Below are positions 1-12,902 of a DNA stretch of 64,000 nucleotides, in pieces; the first letter of the stretch is position 1, and each line of letters opens with the position of its first letter. A model generated the notes under the pieces. That model worked only from the letters and a program-made list of their open reading frames with translations, searched no databases and was not told where the DNA came from. Origin of the DNA: Trissonchulus latispiculum (taxonomy: Eukaryota > Nematoda > Enoplea > Enoplida > Ironidae); the NCBI GenBank assembly GCA_030248195.1, contig JASAND010012859.1, positions 62,001 through 126,000 of the forward strand, read 5' to 3'. Made by a program: the position numbers and the translations under genes.

Positions 1-1550
1 TCTTGGCTTGCGCTAATAGTTTTGGTAAGAGCGAAGTAAACCTGGCTGATATTTGGTTTAGAAGTGAAGGGTAGTAGAACTTGGATTAGTGTGCTTTAAA
101 ATCAAAAAACGCCGTCTGTTTCGATTTCCGAAAAATACGAGGTACAGTATTGGTCTTTCGTTATATATATATAATATTATATTTAATATCAATGACTTAT
201 GAGTGTCTTGGCCATGTTGCCTAAAGTAACCTAACATAGTGCCAAGTTCGGTTATAGCAGGTTTCTGATTACTGATTGCTGATTATTGGTTACGGTTTTC
301 GATTAGTATAGATTCGTTGTATACAACTATTTTGCTGCTGAACTTCAAAAAGGACATTTCAAACAAACTAGTCGATTTAACTGGTGTCACTGTTTCACTA
401 GGAGGCACTCTAGGCAGGGTTTGGCATTTTTGTTACTGGTTGCTTGCTGGTTGTTGGCTCTTATGTATCATGTATATACTGTTTTTGTATATACATATGT
501 GCAGCTGAAACTCAAAACGGATACATTTTAACTAAACTGGGCAATTTTGGCGGCATTCACATCCGCAAAGCACTTCTGCAAAGCTATGACAAAGCTAGAA
601 CTGTTCTAGTTCTTCTTGCGGCTGCAGAATGCTAGAGATTTGTCGATGGTGCTGTGCACTTGGCTGCTTTCTGGCATACTTTTATGTATTATGTACTCTT
701 GCTACCACCAGTTGCATAACCGTTCCACATGGCTATGTAAACGGAATGGCATTATGGAACGGTTTTACAATCATCGCTAGCACAGTCTACTACGTAAGCA
801 AAGCATCATCGTCGCATTCTTTGCATTAACTTCCGCAGAGGCTTATTCTCAGCCATTGTTGACTTTTCTAGGTCACTCTCTCTTTCTCTTTCTCTCTCTG
901 CCACTTTCTGCACTCTTCTTGGAAAGTCCAGTCCAGCAGAGGAACAAACGTTACGTAATTGTAATTTGGGGGCCAATTTTGTGTACAAAGTCTTGAATTT
1001 TAAACGTGACGTAATGGCCCTTGCGCACTCCCCTGAGCTAAAGGAGGATCTTTCTCTCTATTATGTGCACTTTTTTTCCGCCCCCCAATAAGCCTGCATC
1101 AATAGGCCCTAGTGTAAACTAAATGTACTGTTGTAGTTGAGCGGCTATTAAAGACTGCTTAAATGCCACGCGACTTCAATTGCTGGCCCAGTTGTGTTGT
1201 ATTTCCGTATTCTTACGGATTCTCACAGCTGGATGCTTTAACTCTCCCCAGCTGTCCTATCCTTACGTCGCTCTCTCGACTACAATTTTTTCTGCGTACA
1301 GTACATCCTGTTAAACGCAGTTCAACAGCTTTTTTGTTATGTAATGCAATTGCCAACCGTTTATTGGGAGCGCAGCTATACTCTCCAAAAAACTTTATCA
1401 GTCTATCAAACGGTTGAGAGCTTTAAACGAGGCTTTTTTGCCTGGCTAAAGGTTTAAGCATTTATAATATCAGCGCTCAATTTCTGCATTCTTTTCGTTT
1501 AGGCAATGGGATTTGTCTAGGTCGAAATTCTTCGCGAAGCTTTATTAAGA
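1..1550. other. Non-coding AT-rich stretch
   Basis: No supported gene. Short open frames occur but none has a recognisable domain or exon-like borders. A CT-rich run lies near 880-900. Nothing else stands out. Confidence 0.6.
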
Positions 1551-1621
1551 ATGACAGTAGCTCAGTTGGTTAGATCGTTGATGCTGGCGTCTAAAGTCGG
1601 GGGTTCGAGCACCACCCAGAA
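1551..1621 (+). repeat. tRNA-derived SINE head (tRNA-like)
   Basis: An A-box-like TAGCTCAGTTGGTTAGA at about 1558 and a B-box-like GGGGTTCGAGCACC at about 1600 have tRNA spacing, followed by a T-rich tail. The acceptor arms do not pair well, so this is a tRNA-derived repeat or decayed tRNA and not a working tRNA gene. Confidence 0.5.
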
Positions 1622-1802
1622 CTGTTTTTTATTTACCAGTAAATACAGGAAACCCATTTTTTCTTTTTCTTTCTTTGGTTCTTAGTTATTTCAAAGGGTT
1701 CACCCCAGTTTGTCAACTATTTTTTGTTCAAACCAGTCGGTTTTACAGTATACTGTGAAACATTCGATTCAAAATTTTCAAAATTGAATGTTAGAAATGA
1801 AT

Positions 1803-1876
1803 CCAGTCAGGGAGATTTGAACCCTAAATTTTCGGTTGCGTACTTCAACACCCTAACCATTCAGCTATCCGTTGAA
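1803..1876 (-). repeat. tRNA-derived SINE head (tRNA-like), minus strand
   Basis: On the minus strand an A-box-like GGATAGCTGAATGGTTAGGG is followed by a B-box-like AGGGTTCAAATCT at normal tRNA spacing. The arms are degenerate. It lies about 180 bp from another tRNA-like unit of opposite orientation. Confidence 0.5.
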
Positions 1877-2994
1877 CGTTGAAACGTATTTATCCCAATA
1901 CATTGAATTCAGTTCTGGGCTGCTAATTTCTTACGGTTTTACGTTTTCCGCAACTGCGAGAAATGTGACACAGGCTGCTTGTATGTATTTCTGTGGTTTA
2001 GACACGCAAAGCAAATTTTTACTTGAACAATAATTACCGAACTGAGTTAATTTGTTTTTTAAATTTTGTTTCAGAAAATCTATTTGAATCATTATGTGTC
2101 CAGTCTTTAACAGTGAGCTATGCTTTTGCTTGTAATCATTCTTGGAGTCATCTATCTTACCTTACTTCTTGTTTGTGTTACAATATTTGGAGGCTCTGCA
2201 TCGGGTACATACGTCAACTCTGTTATATAATATTAAATTTTTAAAGCAAATGATAGGGTCCGTTGTGCCGGGTATTTCTCAGGGATTTTTCCGGTAAGGG
2301 GGGGATCCAGGGGGCATGCCAGGCCCGGGAAAAGAAACTAGTTTCGAGGGTGGGAGGTGTTTTTGGTAGAAAAAAGAGCAAAAAATTAGTTTTCTGGGCG
2401 TATTTGGCATGAAGATAAGCTAAAAGTTCCCAAAACCGCCTGCATTTTGGCTAAACTAAGCGTTTTTAGATAAACATCTCTGGTGAAGCAGCAAAAATTT
2501 GGAAAATTGGCCTATTTGTTGTAAAAGAAGTACTCAAAAAGTTGGTTTCTGCTGGTTCCGTTCCCACTCCTGTAAAATAAGTTCCCTTCCCTCACTCTTA
2601 AAAAAGTTCCAGTAGAAACTACAGGAATCACTTTTATAGATGACAAATACAAACAGCTTTTGTAGAAAAATACAAGTTACTTCCTGTATGGTGGAGTGCT
2701 GTCTTTCGACTTTAATTATTGTGTTGGAATTATATAATCTAAGTTGTATGTAATTTACTCTACAATATAAAATTATTTTAGCTTGAATGCGTTGTGCCGG
2801 CGAAGTATCCCAACCTGGCTAACGGAAGAATCGTTTTCTGTCGAAGTTTTGGCAATGCTGAGCTGACAACCGCGAAGTTTGTAAGTTTATGTATTAATGG
2901 TCCAAGTTTATGTAGTGATAACGTTATCACTATACATAAATGCTATTGTGTTCTGTGTGTAGTATGGCATCGTACAAGCGTGCATAATGCTGAT
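1877..2994. other. Non-coding stretch
   Basis: No gene supported. A G-rich patch with GGGGGGATCCAGGGGGC lies near 2295. Otherwise AT-rich sequence without recognisable structure. Confidence 0.5.
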
Positions 2995-3266
2995 TTCACA
3001 GTGGCAGTCGCGAGTAGACGCGCGTAGACGCATGCCGACAAACGCGCCCATTTGTAGCATGCCAGTTTACGTGCATCGACGAACGTCGACTCTTGCCGAT
3101 TCCCCCAAAATTATATCGGCGTTTATAGACACACGTCGACGCGCGTCTGCATGTGTTCGTAAGCTTGACTTTGCTGCAGTAGGGTTTTAAACTGCTAAAA
3201 CAGCATGTTACAGCCGGGCGCGTTGAGTCGCGTTGACACGCGTCAATGTGCGTTCACGACTGTGAA
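2995..3266. mobile_element. Short CpG-rich TIR element
   Basis: The left end TTCACAGTGGCAGTCGCGAG is matched in inverse at the right end, which ends CACGACTGTGAA at 3266. Both arms carry repeated GACGCG and CGTCGAC words, so the 270-bp unit is rich in CpG inside AT-rich flanks. No convincing TSD was found, so the superfamily is not assigned. Confidence 0.5.
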
Positions 3267-3299
3267 GGCACCTCCTTTTGGTTAGACCTATTTTAAAAT

Positions 3300-3553
3300 G
3301 AGAGATCAAGTGCACACAGAGCAGAATTAAAGCTTGCTCGTTGAATTTCTTAGGTTTACAGTCAGCTCGAGGTTCACTTCACTTTTCAATATCTTTGCTT
3401 GGAAAGGACTTGACTTAACTTTTCCTTGAATCAACTCTTGAAGTGGAGTTAACCGAATTAAAAGAGTTAACTTTAAATTTTGGGTCTGGGTAAAACCCGG
3501 CCCCGGCCCCAGTCCGGCTAACTCTATTCTACTCTTTTGCGAAAAGGCCTAAG
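3300..3553. mobile_element. Decayed MITE, right end of the AGGGCCTTTTC family
   Basis: The right end (CTACTCTTTTGCGAAAAGGCC followed by TAAG, trimmed here) matches the right end of the MITE in SoxD intron 5, which has CTACTCTGCCCTTTCTTTGA, then AAAGGCCC and TAAG. The left end is not clear, so the left boundary is approximate. Confidence 0.35.
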
Positions 3554-6500
3554 TGTACTGTGTAATCATGAGTGGGAGGGACTATTGTAATTTGTAAAGC
3601 TGTTGTTACTGTTATTTCGTTATTTTAAAAAATAATAATAGTCTAATACTGTCATGGTGAAACTTTCTGATTTGAGATAGTGATAACATACGTAATGGTC
3701 TGTATTATCGCCCTTGACTTTTGTTTTCATCCAAAGTTTAGTTTCGCCTTTTCTTTAAGATATACAATAAAACAATAATGTCCCGCCTGAAGCGCATCAA
3801 TTTCACAAACAGAACATGTTTTATTATATAAATTCACACAAAGAATTGCTGACGTTCTTTCAGTTTTTTGCCCAAAAAAGACTGATGGACTTTTAGATTG
3901 CTCTAAATTTTTAACAATAGTTACAATTTACCATAAAACTGTTGGCGATTTTTTTTTGTAATTCCACAAAAGAACTGAAGAGCTCTGTTTTATATAGAAC
4001 ACTTTATTATTCTCGGCTGTTTGTTCTCAAGTTTGGTACTCGTTTTGGCTGTTTATTGAGTCTGTTTCAGCTGATTTCCTCAAAGTTTTACAATTTAGAA
4101 CACCCCTTTTTTGAATACAGTTTAGTTGCTTTGTCAACTTTGTAATCAGCAGCAGCGCGGGAGCCAATGTTAGTTAGTGGATTATAGACATTACGAAAAT
4201 AAGAGTACATAAGTAATTCAGAGCATAAATAAAATTAACAAAACGAGATGTATCTAGGTACTAGATGTTTTTGCACCGCTTCAACGCCTGAACGGGATTC
4301 GAAAAATTTAGGCCTCAGGTGGGGATCGAACCCACAGCATTCGATCTAGCAAACCACTACACCAGCTATTCTCCCGCCTTGGTTATGTACTTCCGTGTTG
4401 ACGAGATCCTCGACCATGATGAGACAAAATTTTTTCAATTTCATAATAGTAATTTTTTATCATGAGGGACCCAGGACCAAACTATTTTTTGCTAAATTTT
4501 CTAAAGTTGTACTGAATCGAAAAACATTACTGGACTCCAGATTCGTGTTCTGCGACTCAGGAACACCACAATGTTTCAGAAATCTTGACTGACAACAACG
4601 TTTTTGATTTTCCTTGGTTTGGGTTTTATGGAAAAGGGCTTCGATTAATTTACAGAAATGTGGTGATAATAACTATAGAATTATAAAGTGGTTTTATTTC
4701 CACAGAACATTACAGACTATTTTGAAAGTTTTGTTTTACACGACTTGTCTGGAATTAGTTTAAACAGTACCTAACTTTCAAGTCGGCCGCATTAATCACA
4801 GTCGCCCCAGCGAGATGACCTTAGGAGATGAGATTGGCTGAGTGTTAAAAACGGATAATTTTAATACGTCTAATTGAAGGTTTTAGTAGAAAAATGTCAT
4901 ATTGTTAAACACCTAACTAATACGTAAGTCCCCCTCAAACCCTACGTATTAACATGATTTTAGGTAGACCTTGTTGTGTTCCACTAAAACAGTGAAAACT
5001 TCTTGTTTACTGTTTACTGTTCTTGTGTTGTACTTTTCGTATATCGGCCATCTTTTCCAATTATCAAACAAATTTTAGCAAAATTATTTATTTACTAATA
5101 GTTTACGTACTACACAAGGAAGCCGAAGTTAAAATTGTTTGGTTCTTGTAAAAATTGCATTCGTTACCCGATATTTGCACTTGTGGAAGAAACAAATTTC
5201 CTGCTGATAGTTTCATAAGAAGCTGTGTAACAGTTTTTGTAAATTATTATCCGATGTCTCTAATATCTTGTAAAAACCCATCCACCCTGCTACTTTTTCC
5301 ACAATTTTTGTTCCAATCCTTAGAGCCCTCCTGTGGGACAAGGAGTGGGGGAAAGTTAAGTTTAAGTGTGATTAAATTTGTGTGGATACCTTTTAGTTAC
5401 CTGAGTTCTGACCGGCATTTATCATTTCTATCTCAGTCCCCTTTTGACTGGGGAGAGGGTCTTTATCCATCCGGTGTGGTAAAAGTTATCCAATGCTCTC
5501 CAGGTCCCCTCTGGGGAACCAATTTGCTGATAAACAACACCTCTAGAATAACTGGCGCCTAGGTTGGGAGGTTTCTGAGATGATAGATAGCGGACGAAGT
5601 TTTGAGACACGAGATTAAGTATCACTTCGCCCCTTTAGCTCCGGGGATACTTTTTGTCTAATTTTGAGCAAGAAGGGGAGTAGGAATGTAAAAAATTAGT
5701 TTCCAAACGGACAGCCAGGAGAAGCTTTCGAAGAAGAAGAAGAAGAAGAATAAGAGGGTAATTGTTTGTAGGGGGACCGTTCCTGCCCCTTTTGACTATT
5801 CAAGAGAATGAGAGGCTCACACGTGAGAAGAGCAGAGAGAGAGAGAGAGCAAGAGTGAGAGCCTTCCTACTTGAGTTTTGATTAGGGGAAAGCGTTCCGG
5901 AGTTTTATCATTAGAATGTATGCAAGAATGCTAATTTTGTGCCCGTTTAATGACTACTTACTCGGGGATTATAATAGGGGGGGCCCCCTCGTCTCAACGA
6001 TCAATGACGCATTATTTTGCCCTCCCCTTTAGGCCAAAAGAATGCGTGATTGTTGTCTCACTTCTCTCCCTCTCTCTCTCTCGCTTTCTCCTTTTCTTTC
6101 TAGTTTTCCTCCTATATTCATCTTCCCTTTTATTATTGGCGATCCTCCGTCACTCATTATCTGTCCCCTTTGTTATGCCATTAGACCTCCCCTGTGACAA
6201 ACATTTACGTAATTTAGAAGGACATCCTTAATACTTATAAAATAACCAAATAACAATATTACAAACCGATGATGATTTTGATACTTACGTAAAATGAACC
6301 GCAGGGTTTTTATGTTATGTAGCGGGGTGGAACGTATACATGCATAACCTGTCTAGAATTATGTAGGAAAAATACAAAAGAAAAATTTATAGTGAATGAA
6401 TAATAACCATTCTTATAATTGAGTATATAAATAATTACTTAGCTTTTTTCTAATTAAGGTTTTGAATACAAAATAAAAGTTAAATAGCGACAATAGTAAA

Positions 6501-7768
6501 TAAATAAGTTCTTTCTAATAAACAAAAGGTTTCAAGAAAAGTTTCTTATTTGGCAACGTTTTTGTGGATTTATTTTTTACTTGGTTTTAATTATGTATCA
6601 ATGCAACCTTTTTCAAGGGTTTAGTTTTTCTCTGTTTGTTTTTGCATTTTTTCTTCCAATCAGTTGCTTTTCCTGACTAGTAACTGCAAACTCCAACCCC
6701 AACATTATGAAATTTAGTGAAATTTCTGAATACAGCTGAAAAATTGAGAACTGAGATTTAGAAGATAGAATTGGGAAGTATTTATTTGTCCCTTTTTATT
6801 ATTATTGTCACCACGAGAAGTATAAGTTAGTTTAATAAATTTTTAAATTTTGACGACAGAAGAGGATTTCGTCGGCTTCTGATGATTCATGTTAGTATTA
6901 TAAATAAACCGGTTGCCCGGGAGTCAAAGTTTTGATTTAATGCCATCAGAGTGATTTTGGTATTATCTTGATTTTAGTTTCAGACTTGAGTTGTTATCAT
7001 GGCACGTCATCAGTTAAAACACTAGCGTCCCTTATCAGTGCAGCGTTTTAAGACTTAAAGAATTTGTCTCTTCTGCAGGAGGGGTACCAGATGAAAACAA
7101 CAGAAATTTCAGATAAACTGTTAATTTGAAATTACTAATAACATAATTAACATTAGCTAAAACTGCTAGTCAGTGATAATACAAAGAATTTTTAAATCTT
7201 TTCACATCAAACGAAAGTTCTTTCTAATATTGGCTGACTGACTACCGCTAAAACCTCCACAGTTTTGTCTGGGCTACAAATTTGAGTTTTAAAACAATGC
7301 AAGGTCCTTTATTGCGGTTCTTTTGTGGAAAAGTGAAAATTTGCAAACTCCTTTGATATTTGAGGCAGAAACGGGGGAGAGAGGGGTTAAAGGGCAATTT
7401 TTCTGTCACTTTAAATGGGTGTTGTCTTAATTTTTCCCCCGTTATCGCCCACAAATAATGAGTTCTGGACGGTGGTTCCAAGGTCGCGTCTACTTTTGTT
7501 TAAATTTGCCGTTTATCTTGCAAATTGTCGGTATTGTTGAAGGATAGGTATCTCTTTAATTTGATTAACTGAGGTGGTTTGACTGTAACACACTCTTGTC
7601 TTTGTCTTCAAGTGGGTGCTAGACAAATTCTTCTAATCACTCTTGTTTTATGATAGAAATTTCAGTTCCTGTCCGTTTGGGTTTGGATCGGGTAGGTAGG
7701 TTTGCTTATTTGGTCTTTGGATTTCATTCAACTGGATTCAAATAAATTTTTAAGTATATTAGATATTT

Positions 7769-7799
<31 letters not shown>

Positions 7800-9150
7800 A
7801 TATATATATGTATATATACGATCAGTGTTGTAGTCTGCTGAACTCAGTCTTGGCTGCTTTCTGATTTATGTATATCACGAATTCGTAAGGAAGCACCGTT
7901 GCAAAAATCCAGCTAAAATTCTAAAATTCTGCAATAATAAAGGTCCAAACTGAATTTAATCGGGTACAAATTGTTAATTTTGTTGCATCCCTCTTTACAA
8001 TGTAGCTATTACAATAATGAGCCTCAGCAGAGACATCCGAACTTTTTTTAAGAAGAGTTTTGAAAAATTTTGATCATAATGATTGCATGTTTCTCAGAAC
8101 CTTCCTTTAACAGAAAACCGGGGCCAAGGCGGCCATCAGTACCCGCCCACTCTCTAAAGGTCAGTGGGTGCTTTTGGGGAATATATTCAGGTCAATTGAT
8201 TCAGTCTGCCACCAGAATACAAGTTTTCAATTTTCAATGACTTTTTTGCGCAAACCTGGCCAAACCTCTGACTTTGTTATGATCTTATGAAAAATTATTC
8301 AAAGAAATTAAGACCTGCCTAAAACAGCCTGATTACAGTCTGTTATTGTTTGTTGCTTCATCCCTGGCTTAATCACCTAATCTTTACCTACACATTTCAG
8401 CCAGATAAGACCTGACCTACACACACACAAAGAAGCTTCGACTTACGTAATGTTCAAGTTTTAGCTGCATAATACTGCAATTTTGTTGTTTCATTGTTAC
8501 AAAGCTTAACTGTGGCTGCTTGCTTGCTGGCTCATTATTAAGAATTTGCACAAAAATAGCCCCTTAAGGTGAATCTTGTCCCTCATATATTTTGCTTAGC
8601 CCTTTGTTTGTCCGCTGTGTTTGTACCTCTTTCATTCAGAACAGTATTGTTCCCCCCTTCCCTTTCAGAGGTATATATCTCAGTTTGCCTGAGGAAAACA
8701 CACAGAGATAGTGTTCTACGAACGCCTGCGCGCGCCTCTGTACTGAAGAGAACAATACCCTATTTGTTTATCCAGGCGAAATCTAATACTTAGGCTTTTG
8801 GAGCACAATAGATGTAACGAGCCAGTCCTGCTAGTGTCAAGATATACCCAATTATCCAGTTCCATTGTGTCACAGAATTTGTTTGTCTCCTTCAGTTTAG
8901 ACGGTCGGACGACGGCCGGTTCTATCTGGAACCCCCCTCCCCTCTTCCCCATTGTAACCCCTTTTATTTCTATGGAATAGCAAGCATTCTATAGAAATAA
9001 TAGATAAATATAATTTTAGCTTGCCCTGCGTTCGCTCATTATTTCCCAATTTCCTTGCCGTATTGTGGCTAATTTCCTTTCACTAAAACCAGATAACGTG
9101 TGAAGTAGTGTCGAAAGAGGAGAGATACTTTATTCTTTTGGGGTTGGTCA
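3554..9150. other. Long non-coding region with microsatellites
   Basis: No gene supported. It holds (AAG)n near 5729-5750, (GA)n near 5833-5851, (CT)n near 6063-6085 and a mixed (TA)n(TG)n(TA)n tract near 7766-7818, plus one tRNA-like unit at 4313-4380. Small open frames here have no domains. Confidence 0.5.
4313..4380 (-). repeat. tRNA-derived repeat with intact T-arm
   Basis: On the minus strand an A-box-like TAGCTGGTGTAGTGG is followed by a T-arm GTGGGTTCGATCCCCAC whose 5-bp stem pairs perfectly. The acceptor stem is poor. This reads as a tRNA-derived SINE head and not as a tRNA gene. Confidence 0.5.
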
Positions 9151-9158
9151 CAGGAGTG

Positions 9159-9488
9159 CAGGGTTGGGCGAGACCGAGATTTCACCGAGACCGAGACCGA
9201 GAACGAGACCGAGACCAAGGTACCGAGACCGAGACCGAGACCGAGACTGGCCAAGTCTCGGCTTTTGGGCGAGACCGAGACCGAGACCGAGACTAGCAAT
9301 TTTTAGCTTAAAATTAGTTTCAACCATTTTTTGAGGCTTAGATCTAGTATTAGGGGCTTTAACACATAAACATATGGTTTCCGCACCTCGTTAGTTGATT
9401 TTCATAACACTGATTTAAAATTTTCGACAAAATTAGATGTTTTCAAAAAATTTCCGGTCTCGGTCCGAGACCGAGACTTTTGGGTGAG

Positions 9489-9530
<42 letters not shown>

Positions 9531-9541
9531 TCCCAACCCTG
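9159..9541. mobile_element. hAT-like MITE with CGAGAC hexamer arrays
   Basis: The 383-bp element begins CAGGGTTGGG and ends CCCAACCCTG, a perfect 10-bp TIR of the CAGGG type common in hAT elements. It is flanked by CAGGAGTG and CTGGAGTG, an 8-bp TSD with one mismatch. The TIRs run inward into tandem GAGACC hexamers in both arms, around a core of about 150 bp with no coding capacity. It is non-autonomous and would need a transposase from elsewhere. Confidence 0.8.
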
Positions 9542-9570
9542 CTGGAGTGCTCTTGGGGTGATCTTTAAGC

Positions 9571-9904
9571 AAGAGGAAACATAGAGGTAGAGTTCATATT
9601 CTACTAGGCGTGCTCCCTGTTATCAGAGCGATGACTATGCTCTGCAGTTTGCACCCTAACAGTTGACTCTCCCCCATAGTTCGCCGCTGTAGCCCGCTAT
9701 GTTTGCAATCTGAAGTTGGTAGCTGACATAAACTACTCGTACATTGCTTGTGTTTTCGAGATTAAGCACATAAACATAGAGTGAGTGATCGTACTTCCGT
9801 TTCGCCCAGGTACTGATTTGCTGGGTGGATGGAGCCAGCCAGTCGTTTTGCGTGCAGAGCATCGCACCTTTTCTGATAAGTGGCATACTGTTATCATTAT
9901 GTAC
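9571..9904. mobile_element. MITE of the ACCAAGAGTACATAATGATA family
   Basis: The right end, read on the minus strand, contains GAGAGTACATAATGATAACA, matching the start of the copy at 51295. The interior shares CTCACT..CCGTTTCG..AGGTACTGATTTG and CTATGCTCTGC blocks with the copies at 40925 and 51295. The left end is worn, so the start is approximate. It sits directly after the hAT-like MITE. Confidence 0.55.
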
Positions 9905-10745
9905 TCTCGTTAATACTGGTATTAACTGAAACAGTTCTATCCTTGGAGGGCAAGCAGAAGAAGGTTAGAGGGGATGGGGGCTCTACTTAGGTAAAAGAAT
10001 AGTCCTAAAAGGACCTGGGGAGTGGGGAGGGGAACCCTTCATTTCTCACGTAAACAACCTCTTTTCTCCATCAGCGTTAGGGACAGGAAAGAATTGGGGA
10101 CATTATTATGATTATTTTATGTTAAAGAAGTTGACAAGGGCTCTTCTATATTGGCTTTTGTGAAGGGTTGGTTCACCACACACACACTTTTGAGCTACAG
10201 GAGGTACATAATAGATTAATTGAGGAATTTTTTGACATCTTACAGGACATGTGCAATTCCATTTGGAGATACGTACTTAGTTAGATATTAAGAGGGAGAC
10301 CTATTCGTCCCCTTTTCTTTCCATCTTTCACTTTCTCTCTCTGACTTTTACCTTTGGTTACCTTCCACACCACTCACACCCATTCTGTCGCTTTGTAGCG
10401 CCTGCCTTGCCTGATTGAGTTGGACAACCCTGAAATTATTCATCCTCTTGCTATCTTGTTGACTGCTAACATGAGCAAAAAGTTGCAAAAATCGTTGCCG
10501 AGACCTGCGGCGACGGCTAAATCCAGGTAGGTTTCTAGAGATATACGTAGATTGTAGCTGTAGTTTAGGTATGTATAGATACGATACTGTGGTGGTTGAA
10601 CATATTGAAAATTGATTTTGAAAAATATTACATTTAAACAGGATTGTATCGACGATGTATTGTACGACGTCGCCATTTCAGACAAAAGAAACTCTATAGC
10701 TTCTATAACTCTCTATAGCTCATAGCTTCACAGATACAATTCTCT
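9905..10745. other. Non-coding stretch
   Basis: No gene or repeat recognised. Short tandem TCTATAGCT-like words occur near 10690-10725. Confidence 0.5.
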
Positions 10746-10749
10746 TTAA

Positions 10750-11728
10750 GGTGGTGATTCCTTTTGGGCACATAGTGTTGGTTGACGGCTCAAATCAAGG
10801 TGAAATTTGATGAAACTTTCCAAAATAAGTTCTTTTAGCATTCTAACACCCTCCGCGCAATTCCGCTTAAAAAATTCAACGTCTCCGTTCAGGGCCGTTT
10901 TTGCCGATTTCTGTCACCTAGACAGTAGCTGCATAGCTGTGATTATATTCACTCGAGAGATCTTGTTGAGCTCTACATTTTTGCTTTTTGAAGCACCTTT
11001 CTAGCTTTTCGCTACCGTGAGATATAGCCGATTTTCCTATTTTGGCGTTGAGAACGTGTCATTTTTGCAGAAATCAAATAATCCGCTATTTCTTGAGCTA
11101 AACAAGCCGTAAAATTAAACTAAGGGTGTCAATTTGAAGATCTCATCAAGGCCGATTATCCATGGCATTATAATCTTCCAACTACCATCCCGTACGCTGC
11201 TATCATAAAAAATGTAGTTTTTGCTAAAACATGACCAATTTTTTTCCAGCGATTGTGGAGCGTTTACTGTGCAAGCTAGAAGATTGCCACTCACTGGACG
11301 TGTTTTACACAAAAATACCCAGGGACCCTTTTTAGTTGCCCCGATTGCTGCTTTCTAGCCAAAGTGGTCGCTTGCCAAAGTTGGGAAAAGTAGGCAAAAT
11401 CCAGGTTGTGCATACATTTTAGTAAATTTCTTTACAACGAAAAGCGGTTTTATAATAATTAAAAAGGGTCCCCAGCTATTGATAGTGGAATCGAATGATA
11501 TGGTCCATGTCTCACGAAAATATTTACTTTAGTCTTCAAAAAATCTGGAAAATTAAATTACTTCAAAAATGCAGTAAAATAATTTCCGAGAAGTAAGGTT
11601 GGTTTCGTTGTATTCATTAAAAAGAGCAAATGTTAAGCAGCATTTTGATATAAAAATGGCTTCTTAACTCCAATGAATGAATGAGTAACAAGGGTTCAAA
11701 GTTGATGTCTCTAAAAGGAATCACCACC
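10750..11728. mobile_element. TTAA-flanked TIR element
   Basis: The element begins GGTGGTGATTCCTTTTG and ends AAAAGGAATCACCACC, a perfect TIR of about 16 bp, and is flanked on both sides by TTAA (10746-10749 and 11729-11732). TTAA duplication is typical of piggyBac and Kolobok elements; the GG terminus fits Kolobok better. The 979-bp interior has no convincing transposase, so it is non-autonomous or decayed. Confidence 0.7.
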
Positions 11729-11732
11729 TTAA

Positions 11733-12898
11733 AAGTAATATTTTTCAAAATCAAATTTTCAATCTATTCAAACACCACAGATATATACTAGTAATTAATG
11801 AACCATAACTGATGTTTACTTTAATATTCTTACGTAAGTCGGTTTTAACATGTCAGAAGAGGACTTGTCCCATTCTTAAACCGCATGAAGTAGACTCTTG
11901 ATAAACAAACGGGAAGACTTGGACGTTTTCGAGCAGAGATAAAGAAAAAAGAACGAGAAAACTGTAAAATTAACTAAATCCTTTTCGAGCACAAAGCTTA
12001 ACTCACCTGATGGCCCGAAAGAACTGAGAGGCTTACTTTCCCTTTAAAGATGTGGGAAAGAGTGGTTTAGGAGAAGAATTGAAATTATTGAAATTGCCAG
12101 AAAAAACAGAGACAAAGCGAGTGCGAGAGCGCATTGTTTTCCCTCTGCCTGCGGTCGTGTTTCCATTCCATTTCTTAGGGATTAAGGAGGGTTGTTTGGC
12201 TTTCTCCGATCTCCTATTTGCGTGGCTCGCTCAGTTGTAGGGCTTTTGTCTAATCAAAGCTATATAACATTTATGGAGTTTCAGCCAGGGACCTTCCTTT
12301 TACTTCACTCTAGACAGGCATCACTTTGTGTTCCTCAAATTCTACCTCAAACGCAAAATCCCCCCTCCCTTTTTTCTCGCCCTACCCGCGTCCAAGCTCC
12401 TCTAGTCCCCCTATATGTGTGTGTAGCAAAAGGTTTTTAATGATTTAGCAATAACACTATGGGCCTCATCTGTCTTGTTTCATTATAATACAGCTATTTC
12501 ACAATGGCCTCATATTGTTTGTGTTAGTAGCACAGAGGGCTTTTATTGTTCGATGCTTCATTCTCTCTCTCTCTCTCTTTCTCACTCAGTCTCTTCTTCT
12601 TCTATTCTGTCGTCCCGTTCCTCTTTCGTGCTCATTTGGAACAAGGCACGCTACGCGGACGCTCTCCTTTGAACTTTATGGTCGACGTTTGTGTCCTCCT
12701 ATACTTTCTGTCCTTTACGATTGACTCTGTCTTCGCTGTCTGTCCTTTCCTTTACTTCTGAAAAGGCTGGGGCTCCTGTTGCATAAAAGTGATTAGTTGA
12801 TTAGTGATTGGTTGATATTAGTGGTACAGTTTCTGGAACTGCAGATTTTTGTAAGCCAAAGGCTGGCTGGTTTCAGAAGATGTTTTTCGACATCATTC
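11733..12898. other. Non-coding stretch
   Basis: No gene supported. It contains a CT-rich run near 12558-12600. Open frames here are low-complexity readings of that run. Confidence 0.5.
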
Positions 12899-12902
12899 TT
12901 AA

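Noticed and set aside
9069..9299. Serine/valine-rich and Asp/Arg-rich open frames on both strands
   Set aside because: They are translations of the GAGACC hexamer array of the hAT-like MITE.
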